From Lachnospiraceae bacterium (GTDB lineage Bacteria; Bacillota; Clostridia; Lachnospirales; Lachnospiraceae), in the NCBI GenBank assembly GCA_022845955.1, contig AP025576.1:5890001-5954000 (forward strand): a DNA stretch of 64,000 bases. The letters run 5' to 3'. The position numbers and the translations under genes are program-made. This document shows, piece by piece, positions 43,778-51,728 of this stretch (its first letter is position 1; the number at the start of each line of letters is the position of its first letter). The notes under the pieces are model-generated. The model did not search any database. It was not told the origin of the DNA and saw only the letters and a program-made list of their open reading frames with translations.

Positions 43778-44659
43778 TCAGTCATAATGAACGAATTTCT
43801 TGGACACACCGAATACCAATGCAGTAAGCACGGCAATAATCAGAACAAGGAACCAGGCAAGAGCGCTGGCATAACCCATTCTCATTTTTCCGAAGCCTTC
43901 GTTATAGATATGCAGTGTATAGAAAAGAAGGCTGTCCAGTACACCGCCGTTTCCGCCGCTGATGATATAAGATTCCGTAAATACCTTAAATGCGCTTATT
44001 ATCTGCATAATCAAGTTAAATAAGATAATCGGAGAAATCATGGGCAGCATAATACGTATGGTCCGCTGAAACTTGGATGCTCCGTCGATGGCAGCCGCCT
44101 CCAGCATTTCCTGGGGAACCTGTTTAATTGCTGCAAGAAAAATAATCATCGGGGATCCAAACTGCCATACCCTGAGTACGATCAGCGTCCATACTGCCGT
44201 ATTGGGATTCGCCACCCAGCTGATTGTTGATTCGATCCCCAACGCATTCAGCAGCTGATTCAGTATTCCATTCATTCCAAAAATCTGTCTCCACAGAATA
44301 GAAATAGCCACGCTTCCGCCCAAAAGGGACGGTACATAAAAGGCAGCCCTGAATAGGGATAACCCCTTCACTCCTTTGTTCAGGATAAAAGCCAGCACTA
44401 AAGAAGCCAGCAGCTGCAGAGGGACAGATGCAAATACATAAATAAAAGTTACTTTTAAAGCGTTCATAAAATGATAATCAGAGGTAAACATTTTAATATA
44501 GTTGGTAAGACCTACGAACTGCGGAGCGGACAGCAGATTATAATTCGTAAATGAATAATACAAAGACATCCCCATGGGAATCAGCGTCAGACCGATAAAT
44601 CCTATCAGCCATGGCAGAAGAAATACATAACCCGCGTATTTATCACCTTTCTTTTTCAT
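43778..44659 (-). CDS. Carbohydrate ABC transporter permease (MalF type)
   Basis: 293 residues with six membrane segments, the first at YAGYVFLLPWLIGFIGL, and the EAA loop VPQEMLEAAAIDGASKFQR (about 187-205). The start MKKKGDKYAG was preferred because an AAGGG site precedes it; the frame is open 15 codons further upstream. Second gene of the importer set, between the binding protein and the MalG-type permease. Confidence 0.92.
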   Translation of the reverse strand: MKKKGDKYAGYVFLLPWLIGFIGLTLIPMGMSLYYSFTNYNLLSAPQFVGLTNYIKMFTSDYHFMNALKVTFIYVFASVPLQLLASLVLAFILNKGVKGLSLFRAAFYVPSLLGGSVAISILWRQIFGMNGILNQLLNALGIESTISWVANPNTAVWTLIVLRVWQFGSPMIIFLAAIKQVPQEMLEAAAIDGASKFQRTIRIMLPMISPIILFNLIMQIISAFKVFTESYIISGGNGGVLDSLLFYTLHIYNEGFGKMRMGYASALAWFLVLIIAVLTALVFGVSKKFVHYD

Positions 44660-44789
44660 CAATACCCTTCCCCTTTCAAGCCGGCCAGCCTTAACTGTTC
44701 TCAATTACAAATATTTCCGTAATTTCTTTTGCCTGCCTGTTTTTCCGATTCCGGGGAACGCTTATGCGCTCCCCGGCTGTTTCATGCCT

Positions 44790-46163
44790 TTAATTGGCAT
44801 TTTCCGCTATCATCTCATTGGCAATCTCTTTAATATGTTTTGCCGCATCCACAGGTGTCAGATTACCAACAGCCACCTGTTCCGCCACACTGCTGATTTC
44901 ATTCTGGATTGCCCATACTCCGGGCGCTTTAGCAATAAAGGGAGGCGCTTCCTCTGAAATCATATTCAGATATTTGGTGGCGGCAACATCGCTGGGATCC
45001 GCGTCAGGCTCCAGCAGCTCCTGAATGGTCATGGAAGCGGGAACTCCCAGCTCCATGTTGAATATCTTCTGGGCTTCTTCATTATTAACAAAGAAATTAA
45101 TATATTCCGCCGCTAAATCCTTATTCTTGGAGGTTTCAGAAATAGCAAACGCAGAAGTAATAAGCAAATCTCCGTGCTTTCCGTTGTTTCCTACCGGAAC
45201 TTTTCTGATCGCGAGTGTGTCTTCCATAGAATTCTGATAGGTCTTGTACTGATTTGCATTGGCAAAATAGAACAATACTTTTCTGTTGACCAGGGGCCCT
45301 TCTTCCCATGCCTTGGAATTCCATTCCTGCGTCCACTCCACATTGGCAAACGCACCTGATTTTCTCAGATTATTTGAGTATTCATACCAGGACGCAAGCG
45401 TTTCTTCCGATGGTGCAAAATTTCCGTCCTTGTCCAGCCATTCATAACCTTCTTCACAGTTCTCCCTGATCCAAACCCATACCAGGTCATTGTTCGTATA
45501 AATATCGAGTCCTGCATAAGTATCCGCTTCCAGCTTAGACTGTACCTCATTCAGATAATCCGCAAATTCATCCCAGGTAATGTCCTCCTCCTCAGGCCAC
45601 AGCTCCATGCCCAGTTCATTCAGGAAGGTTTCATTTACATACAGAGCCTGTGCGGTCATTCCCAGGGAAACCATGTACAGATTGTCATTATACCTGCCGG
45701 TATCCACAAACCCTTCGTTCCAGTTATCCAGATGAATAGTACCGGATGCAACATAATCGTCCAGCGGGGCCAAAACATTCTTGGAACAGTATTCTCCAAT
45801 CTGATTGGACTGGAACTGTACGACATCAGCGGCGCTTCCGCTGGCAAATGCGGTTGACTGTGCGGTCCAGTAATCGTTCCATCCGGGACTCTCCGTAACG
45901 ATTTCCACATTAGGATGCTCCGCCATAAACAGATCGTTAATCTGATAATAGAGCTGATCCCTGGTCGTTGTTCCCCACCATGCAACCCTGAGGGTCTCCT
46001 TCTCTCCGGTATCCGCTTTTTCCTGATTTTGTTCGGAAGCCGCTTCCGTTGCCGCCTTCGGTTCCGGGGATGATTCCGCGGATGTCTGTGTGTTGTTTCC
46101 GCATCCGCCTAAAAGTAAGGAACAAACAATCCCAAGCGCCAATAATTTTTTACTTCTTCCCAT
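44790..46163 (-). CDS. ABC transporter sugar-binding lipoprotein (family 1)
   Basis: 457 residues. A lipoprotein signal ends LGIVCSLLLGGC with the lipidated Cys at about 21, then a Ser/Glu/Ala-rich linker and the family 1 binding fold (VAWWGTTTRDQLYYQIND, about 60-77; YMVSLGMTAQALYVNE, about 168-183). It captures the sugar or glycoside outside the membrane and hands it to the two permeases downstream. It follows the GH2 genes. The linker resembles that of other Lachnospiraceae sugar lipoproteins. Ligand unknown. Confidence 0.92.
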   Translation of the reverse strand: MGRSKKLLALGIVCSLLLGGCGNNTQTSAESSPEPKAATEAASEQNQEKADTGEKETLRVAWWGTTTRDQLYYQINDLFMAEHPNVEIVTESPGWNDYWTAQSTAFASGSAADVVQFQSNQIGEYCSKNVLAPLDDYVASGTIHLDNWNEGFVDTGRYNDNLYMVSLGMTAQALYVNETFLNELGMELWPEEEDITWDEFADYLNEVQSKLEADTYAGLDIYTNNDLVWVWIRENCEEGYEWLDKDGNFAPSEETLASWYEYSNNLRKSGAFANVEWTQEWNSKAWEEGPLVNRKVLFYFANANQYKTYQNSMEDTLAIRKVPVGNNGKHGDLLITSAFAISETSKNKDLAAEYINFFVNNEEAQKIFNMELGVPASMTIQELLEPDADPSDVAATKYLNMISEEAPPFIAKAPGVWAIQNEISSVAEQVAVGNLTPVDAAKHIKEIANEMIAENAN

Positions 46164-46234
46164 TTTCTCTCCTCCTTGGATTTCATTTAAATAGAGATCA
46201 CTTCTGCCTGCCAGAAGCTGATCGGTATTCCTCT

Positions 46235-48484
46235 TTAAGGTTCTACCCGGAAATAGGAATCATTTTCCGACAGAACATCGTTTCCGCTGCTTATCTTCAT
46301 ATCCACCCGGCATCGATGGCCGGATAATTCCTCCCCTAAAGGAAGTACGATATGATCCGGTATTTCCGCACTGTCCGCAAGCAGTTCCAGCCGGAAACTG
46401 TTTCTGCATAATATTTCATCCGTCTCACAGTCCGTCACCTTCCATTGCAGCAGGACATCCGGAATGCTTTCGTAATTATCGTTAATCGCCCACACTCTTG
46501 CCGTATATGACATTCCCACATGAAATATCTTTTCCCTCCCCAGCTTATAAGGATGGATACACGGCTGTGCACATACCAGCACCGGTGTGTAAACCCTCTG
46601 CATATAGTCATATACTTTGTAAGGCCTCCGGTAATAGTCCAGAAGTCCGGAACCGATCATGGGACAGGCATCCGACCAGTAATAAAGATACATACTGGAT
46701 ACCGGATCATACTTTTTCATGCGCAGGAATTCGATCTGTTCTTTCACCGAAACCGCTTCATATTCCTGCGTATTTTCAATAAATTCTTCCAGCGAATTTC
46801 CCAGCTCGACTTTGGCAAATTCGAAGGTATTGGAATAAAACAGTCCCCAGTATTCCCATGTATCCCAGTGGGGCGGCCAGAGCTTATCCTCCGGAATAAA
46901 TGTCTTGAGTGTTTCCAGGCATGGGATGGACTGCGATCCGAATTCCACAATATTGGGCGGGATTATCAGATCATCCACATCCGTATCTCCGTCTGCGCAG
47001 CAGCCAATCATAATATTCATGACTCCTTCTCTGTAGTCACCCAGATGCACCCACCTGACCGGATCGACTGTCTTTAAGGTTTCCTTCAGGACCTGGCATA
47101 ATCGGAAATAATTGTTCGGCTTATCCGGAAGCTGGTAAATCTCCGGCTCTTTATATACCGACCACATTCCCATGCAGGCATGATTGGTAAGCATCATCCC
47201 CATATCACGTATCATATCGGAAGCCCTGGAAATCATATCATCGTCATCGCTGACACAATAATGCAGCGGAAATACCTGCCACATCAAAAGCCCTAGTTCG
47301 TCACAAAGGGAATAAAGCCCATCCTTTTCCATATGGCTGCCGATACGTATGGAATTGATATTCATCCGGATCATCTTTTCAAAATCCGGTTTCCACATTT
47401 CTTCTCCGGCTTCGCTCATCCACAGGCTGGAAATATAACGCATTCCCCTTAAAAATATCCGCTTATTGTTCAGGTACCATTGTCCGGCATCATCCTGTAC
47501 GATTTCTTTTATTCCAAAACGGATCGTTACCGTATCCTCCTGCCATCCCAGCACCAGATTATAAAGGTGGGGATATCCATGATCCCAGGTCCACCAAAGC
47601 TTCGCTTCCTCCACCGTAACCACCATTTTTACCGTACTGCGGCCCGGAGGAATTACCACATTTCTGCTGCTTCGGGCCGCCACGCCGCCTTCAAAATTAT
47701 CAGGTATGATATCTGCGCGAAGGCTTCCGGTTACGGTTGCAGATGTCATATTATGAAGCGTTATGTCCAGGCTTACCATAGCCGATCCGGTTTCCTTATC
47801 CTGACCGTCTCCCAGCCAGTCCTTTTTCTGAACCAGACGTGTGGATATTTTACAATACGCAATAAATTTTTCCGGTCTTATAATAAGTTCTGCTTTATCC
47901 CATATTCCGGCGGAGTTTCCATCCTGCCTGAAGGACGTCATTGCACCGGGACGGTGCATGGCATCGATCATATGTCCCTTTACCTGGGTAATTGCTTTAG
48001 CCTGATGCCTTTGGTACGGCTCGGACAGCGGTGTGTTTTTATCCAGTCCGCTGTTTATATATTCTGTTTCGTCTCTTGGCGCACTGTCCCGTACAAAAAG
48101 CCTGTTGCCCCCATCCTTTTTCAGGAAATCCGTAATATCAAATTCAAACGGGTTAAATATCCCCTCATGGTATCCCAGATAAATATCGTTCAGCCAGACA
48201 TCCGCCGTATAGTCCACAGCGCCAAACCGCAGCCAGACATGCTCTTCTTTCGAAAATTCCGGCGTTTCAAATTCGCATTGAAACCATATAGTCCCAAAGT
48301 AATCTCCTATTTCCGTCAGATACCAGTTATTCGGAACAGCAATCTCTTTCCAGCCATCCTCCGCATGTCTCTCTCCGGCATAAAAATCCTCTGCGGAAAT
48401 TCCGTCCGTCTTTTCTGTCTCATAGCGGTACTTCCATGTTCCGCTCAAATCTATGGCTTTTCTGCCCTCATGAATCATTATCAT
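46235..48484 (-). CDS. GH2-family glycoside hydrolase (second of a tandem pair)
   Basis: 749 residues. Sugar-binding jelly-roll (about 1-180, with WFQCEFETPEF), immunoglobulin-like domain (about 180-310), clan-A barrel (about 310-600) and a C-terminal beta domain. The acid/base Glu lies in MWSVYKEPEIY and the nucleophile in PNIVEFGSQSIP. The Asn that normally precedes the acid/base Glu in GH2 is Lys. No signal peptide, so intracellular. It is a close paralogue of the next gene upstream (long identical blocks such as QLPDKPN). Start at 48484 after GGGGAG; the frame is open 33 codons earlier, into the neighbour. Confidence 0.85.
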   Translation of the reverse strand: MIMIHEGRKAIDLSGTWKYRYETEKTDGISAEDFYAGERHAEDGWKEIAVPNNWYLTEIGDYFGTIWFQCEFETPEFSKEEHVWLRFGAVDYTADVWLNDIYLGYHEGIFNPFEFDITDFLKKDGGNRLFVRDSAPRDETEYINSGLDKNTPLSEPYQRHQAKAITQVKGHMIDAMHRPGAMTSFRQDGNSAGIWDKAELIIRPEKFIAYCKISTRLVQKKDWLGDGQDKETGSAMVSLDITLHNMTSATVTGSLRADIIPDNFEGGVAARSSRNVVIPPGRSTVKMVVTVEEAKLWWTWDHGYPHLYNLVLGWQEDTVTIRFGIKEIVQDDAGQWYLNNKRIFLRGMRYISSLWMSEAGEEMWKPDFEKMIRMNINSIRIGSHMEKDGLYSLCDELGLLMWQVFPLHYCVSDDDDMISRASDMIRDMGMMLTNHACMGMWSVYKEPEIYQLPDKPNNYFRLCQVLKETLKTVDPVRWVHLGDYREGVMNIMIGCCADGDTDVDDLIIPPNIVEFGSQSIPCLETLKTFIPEDKLWPPHWDTWEYWGLFYSNTFEFAKVELGNSLEEFIENTQEYEAVSVKEQIEFLRMKKYDPVSSMYLYYWSDACPMIGSGLLDYYRRPYKVYDYMQRVYTPVLVCAQPCIHPYKLGREKIFHVGMSYTARVWAINDNYESIPDVLLQWKVTDCETDEILCRNSFRLELLADSAEIPDHIVLPLGEELSGHRCRVDMKISSGNDVLSENDSYFRVEP

Positions 48485-48518
48485 CGTTTTCTCCCCTTTC
48501 CCTGTCCCGCATGCAGCT

Positions 48519-50762
48519 TCAGATGCATGCTTTCCACACACAATAGTTGGTTGAGAGGATTCTGCCGTCTTCATCTTTGACAAACATATCTACCACATAA
48601 TTACCCACATAATCCTCCGGTATCATCCATGATATGGTATCCTTTACCGTTGCACTGTCCTCTTCCAAATCAGAATAAAATGTTTTTTGTGCAACAATAC
48701 ATTTCTGTCCCTCTCTATGGATTTCCCAATGGATCTGTGCCTTTTTAATATCATGAAAATGGTCGTTATTCACCCATACTTTTCCGGTAAATTTACTGCC
48801 TCTTGCATACTTTTTCTGTCTCCCGAGAATATGGGGTTCCGCCTCCCATTCCAGGCTGATAAGCACCTGTGTATACACCGCTTTCATCGCGTCATATACC
48901 TCATAAGGTTCCCTGTAGTAGTCCAGAAGGCCGGACCCCATAATGGGACAGGCATCACTCCAATAGTATAAAAACATGGAGGCAACCGGCTGGTACTTTC
49001 TCTGACGGAGGAATTCAATTTGTTCTTTCACCACCAGCGCTTCATATTCCTGGGTATTATGGATAAACTCCTCCAGGGAATTCCCCATCTCCACTTTCGC
49101 TCTGCGGAACTGATTGTAATAGAACAATCCCCAATACTGCCATGTATCCCAATGAGGCGGCCATAGCTTATCCTCCGGAATAAATTTTTGCAAAGACTTC
49201 AGACATGGCACCGAATCCGCCCCGAATTCCACAATATTAGGCTGGATTACCGCCTTATGTACATCCATATCCCCATCCTGGCAGGAACCGATCATGATAT
49301 TCTGCACACCTTCCCGATAATCCCCTTTATGTATCCAGCGTATCGGATCTACAGATCCCAGTGTTTCCTTTAAAATCTCACAAAGCTTAAAATAAACATT
49401 CGGCTTGTCCGGCAGCTGATAAATTTCCGGTTCTTTATAAACAGACCACATTCCCATACAGGCATGGTTGGTCAGCATCATACCCATATCCCGGATCATA
49501 TCGGAAGCCCTGTTGATAACATCATCCGAATCACTGATACAATAATGAAGAGGAAACACCTGCCACATTAAAAGTCCCATTTCATCGCACATGGTATATA
49601 AACCATCACGTTCCACATGGCTGCCGATACGGATTGCATTGATATCCATATCCAGCATTTTCCGAAAATCAGCTTCCCACATTTTCTCATTGGCTTCACT
49701 CATCCAAAGGCTGGAAATATACCGCATACCGCGAAGGAATATATGCTTCCCGTTTAAATACCACTGCCCGGCTTCATCCGTAGTTATTTCCTTCACACCG
49801 AAATTCATTTCTATCCGGTCCCCGTCTGCCAAAAGAGCTGCCGTATAGAGATGGGGGAAACCGTGATCCCATGTCCACCACAGTTTGACCTGCGGTATGG
49901 TAACCGTAATCTTGTATACATTATCACCAGGCTGAAGAACTACTTCACGGCTGCTATTGCTGACAGTATCATCCTCAAAGTTATAGGCGGTTACTGACAG
50001 TTTGATTTCCGTACGGACAGCTCTTCCTGTTCCGTTATTAATAAAAACATCAAAGGCCGCCAGGCCGGTTCCATCCGGTTTATCCTGCTTATCTCCGAGC
50101 CAGTCCTTTTTATAGCCTATCTTCGTAAAGCTCTTAACATATTGAATATGTACAGCCGGCCTGCCAATCAGCTTGACATCCCCCCAAATTCCTCCGGAAT
50201 TTCCATCCTGTCTGAAAGAAGTCATGCTTCCGGGCCTATGCATTGCTTCAATCATGTGGCCTTTAATCTGGGTGATTCCTATCGACTGGTGGAATTTATA
50301 TTTTTCGGACATCGGCGTCTCATCATGATCTGCTTCCACGTATTCCGTCAAATCCTTTGGAGCACTGTCACGGACAATAATGGTATTTTCTTTATTTATA
50401 TCCACTAAATGAGTGATTTCAAATTCAAAGGAATTGAAAATCCCTTCATTCTGTCCCAGATATTCTCCATTTACCCATACATCCGTAATATAATCCACGC
50501 CTTCAAAGTACAGAAAAAGCCTGTCGTTTTGCATATATTCAGGAACCGTAAACGTTCTTGTATACCAGATTGTTCCGAAATAATCCCCAATCTCTTCTTC
50601 CAGATACCAGTTATGCGGTACTTTAATTTCTTTCCAGCCCGGAGCTGACGCTTCCTTTTCCAGATACCAGCTCTGTCTGTATCCCACATCATTCTGATCC
50701 AGGCGATAGTTCCATATCCCATTCAGATTTTCAAATTTTCTGTTATATACTCCTCGAAACAC
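48519..50762 (-). CDS. GH2-family glycoside hydrolase (first of a tandem pair)
   Basis: About 747 residues with the same domain order as the 46235-48484 product. Acid/base Glu at about 445 in MWSVYKEPEIY, nucleophile at about 513 in PNIVEFGADSVP, again with Lys instead of Asn before the acid/base. Jelly-roll features DYFGTIWYTRTF and DVWVNGEYLG are visible. No signal peptide. There is no ATG near the start; a GTG at 50762 lies eight bases after GGAGG, and the TTG one codon before (50765) is the alternative. Likely hydrolyses imported beta-glycosides such as galactosides, glucuronides or a rarer sugar. Confidence 0.85.
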   Translation of the reverse strand: MFRGVYNRKFENLNGIWNYRLDQNDVGYRQSWYLEKEASAPGWKEIKVPHNWYLEEEIGDYFGTIWYTRTFTVPEYMQNDRLFLYFEGVDYITDVWVNGEYLGQNEGIFNSFEFEITHLVDINKENTIIVRDSAPKDLTEYVEADHDETPMSEKYKFHQSIGITQIKGHMIEAMHRPGSMTSFRQDGNSGGIWGDVKLIGRPAVHIQYVKSFTKIGYKKDWLGDKQDKPDGTGLAAFDVFINNGTGRAVRTEIKLSVTAYNFEDDTVSNSSREVVLQPGDNVYKITVTIPQVKLWWTWDHGFPHLYTAALLADGDRIEMNFGVKEITTDEAGQWYLNGKHIFLRGMRYISSLWMSEANEKMWEADFRKMLDMDINAIRIGSHVERDGLYTMCDEMGLLMWQVFPLHYCISDSDDVINRASDMIRDMGMMLTNHACMGMWSVYKEPEIYQLPDKPNVYFKLCEILKETLGSVDPIRWIHKGDYREGVQNIMIGSCQDGDMDVHKAVIQPNIVEFGADSVPCLKSLQKFIPEDKLWPPHWDTWQYWGLFYYNQFRRAKVEMGNSLEEFIHNTQEYEALVVKEQIEFLRQRKYQPVASMFLYYWSDACPIMGSGLLDYYREPYEVYDAMKAVYTQVLISLEWEAEPHILGRQKKYARGSKFTGKVWVNNDHFHDIKKAQIHWEIHREGQKCIVAQKTFYSDLEEDSATVKDTISWMIPEDYVGNYVVDMFVKDEDGRILSTNYCVWKACI

Positions 50763-50822
50763 CAACTTTCCCTCCGTTCGTTACTTAGGAACCGTTTCCA
50801 AAAACTTTGTCAGATACGGATT

Positions 50823-51266
50823 TCAGGACGGTTCCTCACTGACAGGAAACAGCTTTTTCACATTTTCAGGTGTCAATACCCTTTTCAGTGCAAAACCTTC
50901 CAATTCAATCACAACCAGCTCCATCAGATATAAAACTCTGGTTCCCTTTTCCAAATGCCCCACATGAATCCCCTGTACTCCGCCTCCGCTAAAATGCAGA
51001 TGTGCTACTCCATCAATTACCGTACCGGTAACCCCTCCTGTTTCAAAAGGTCCGTCCAAAGAAAGGAATTCATCCTCCGTAGCTTCCTCCATAGTCAGAG
51101 GCCTGTGATACTCCAGATGCTGGATACTTCCTACTGCGCTCGCAATATAAGCATTTTTAATTCCTTCTTTTTCCAAGGCTTTCTCCACACTTTCGACAAT
51201 ATCATCACCTCTGTCCAGTTCAAGTATCACCGTTCTTCCGACTCCACTGCCCATAAACGCTTTCAC
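50823..51266 (-). CDS. PPC/DUF296 (PD1-like) domain protein
   Basis: 147 residues, a single PPC domain. The metal-binding pattern shows in VAHLHFSGGGVQGIHVGHLEKGT: HxH at about 88-90 and GH at about 101-102. Stand-alone bacterial PPC proteins form trimers; plant versions bind AT-rich DNA, but the bacterial role is poorly known. It is the first gene of the long operon, 58 bases before the GH2 pair, so it may be an enzyme or sensor of the pathway rather than a DNA-binding protein. Starts at GTG, seven bases after GGAGG. Confidence 0.8.
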   Translation of the reverse strand: MKAFMGSGVGRTVILELDRGDDIVESVEKALEKEGIKNAYIASAVGSIQHLEYHRPLTMEEATEDEFLSLDGPFETGGVTGTVIDGVAHLHFSGGGVQGIHVGHLEKGTRVLYLMELVVIELEGFALKRVLTPENVKKLFPVSEEPS

Positions 51267-51291
51267 TCTTTCACCTCCCTGTTCATTTTTT

Positions 51292-51307
51292 ATAATTTAT
51301 AAATTAT
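51292..51307. promoter_or_regulatory. Candidate operator of the long catabolic operon
   Basis: ATAATTTATAAATTAT is a perfect 16-base palindrome just downstream of the predicted -10, over the likely transcription start; a second overlapping palindrome, ATAAATTATAATTTAT, begins eight bases later. The GntR protein at 31872 is the natural candidate regulator. Confidence 0.45.
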
Positions 51308-51313
51308 AATTTA

Positions 51314-51342
51314 TATATAACACATTAAACGTTTTGTGTAAA
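51314..51342 (-). promoter_or_regulatory. Predicted promoter of the long catabolic operon
   Basis: On the minus strand: -35 TTTACA (51337-51342), 17-base spacer, -10 TATATA (51314-51319), about 48 bases before the GTG start of the DUF296 gene. The spacer holds AAACGTTT flanked by ACACA/TGTGT, a further symmetrical stretch. The region to 51480 is AT-rich with no gene. Confidence 0.5.
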
Positions 51343-51517
51343 TAAATATTTGTTTTTATTTTACCAGTTCGTTATTATAACTAATATTATTTTCTTATAT
51401 CAGATATATTTTATATCTATTTACCATATCAATTGTCATCAATCATTTATTTCTTTGTTTCAGTATATAATCATTCTTTATAAGAATCGGTTCTCTCCTA
51501 TTTTTACATAAACAAAA

Positions 51518-51557
51518 AACCCTCCAGAGAACATAATTTTATGCTCCCTTGAGGGTT
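51518..51557 (-). terminator. Terminator after the HEAT-GNAT gene
   Basis: AACCCTC pairs with GAGGGTT, continued by an AGAGAACATA/TATGCTCCCT stem with G:U pairs; the minus strand runs into TTTTTTGTTTATG. It lies beyond the structured element at 51579-51720. Confidence 0.8.
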
Positions 51558-51578
51558 CTCCTGAATCACACTTATTAA

Positions 51579-51720
51579 GTCAAATACCCCGCAGTAAGCT
51601 GACGGGGCATCAAACTTGTTACGCAGCGAGCGCAACGAACTAAAGTTCGTGGGTATTTGACCCTCGCGGCAGTTGTCAAGTGGATGCACTCGTGCATCCG
51701 TTTGGCTCGTTGCCCGCAGG
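51579..51720. repeat. Multi-stem structured element downstream of the HEAT-GNAT gene
   Basis: GTCAAATACCC (51579-51589) pairs with GGGTATTTGAC (51651-51661), enclosing ACGAAC-TAAA-GTTCGT. A second arm contains the perfect hairpin GGATGCAC-TC-GTGCATCC, flanked by GCGGCA...CAAG and TTTG...TGCCCGC. No open frame. It lies between a stop codon and a terminator, so it would be part of the transcript 3' end. It may be a mobile repeat or a structured RNA. Confidence 0.6.
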
Positions 51721-51728
51721 AATAAATC

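Noticed and set aside
51320..51340. AAACGTTT stretch as a CcpA cre site in the long-operon promoter
   Set aside because: Three key positions of the cre consensus mismatch on either strand.
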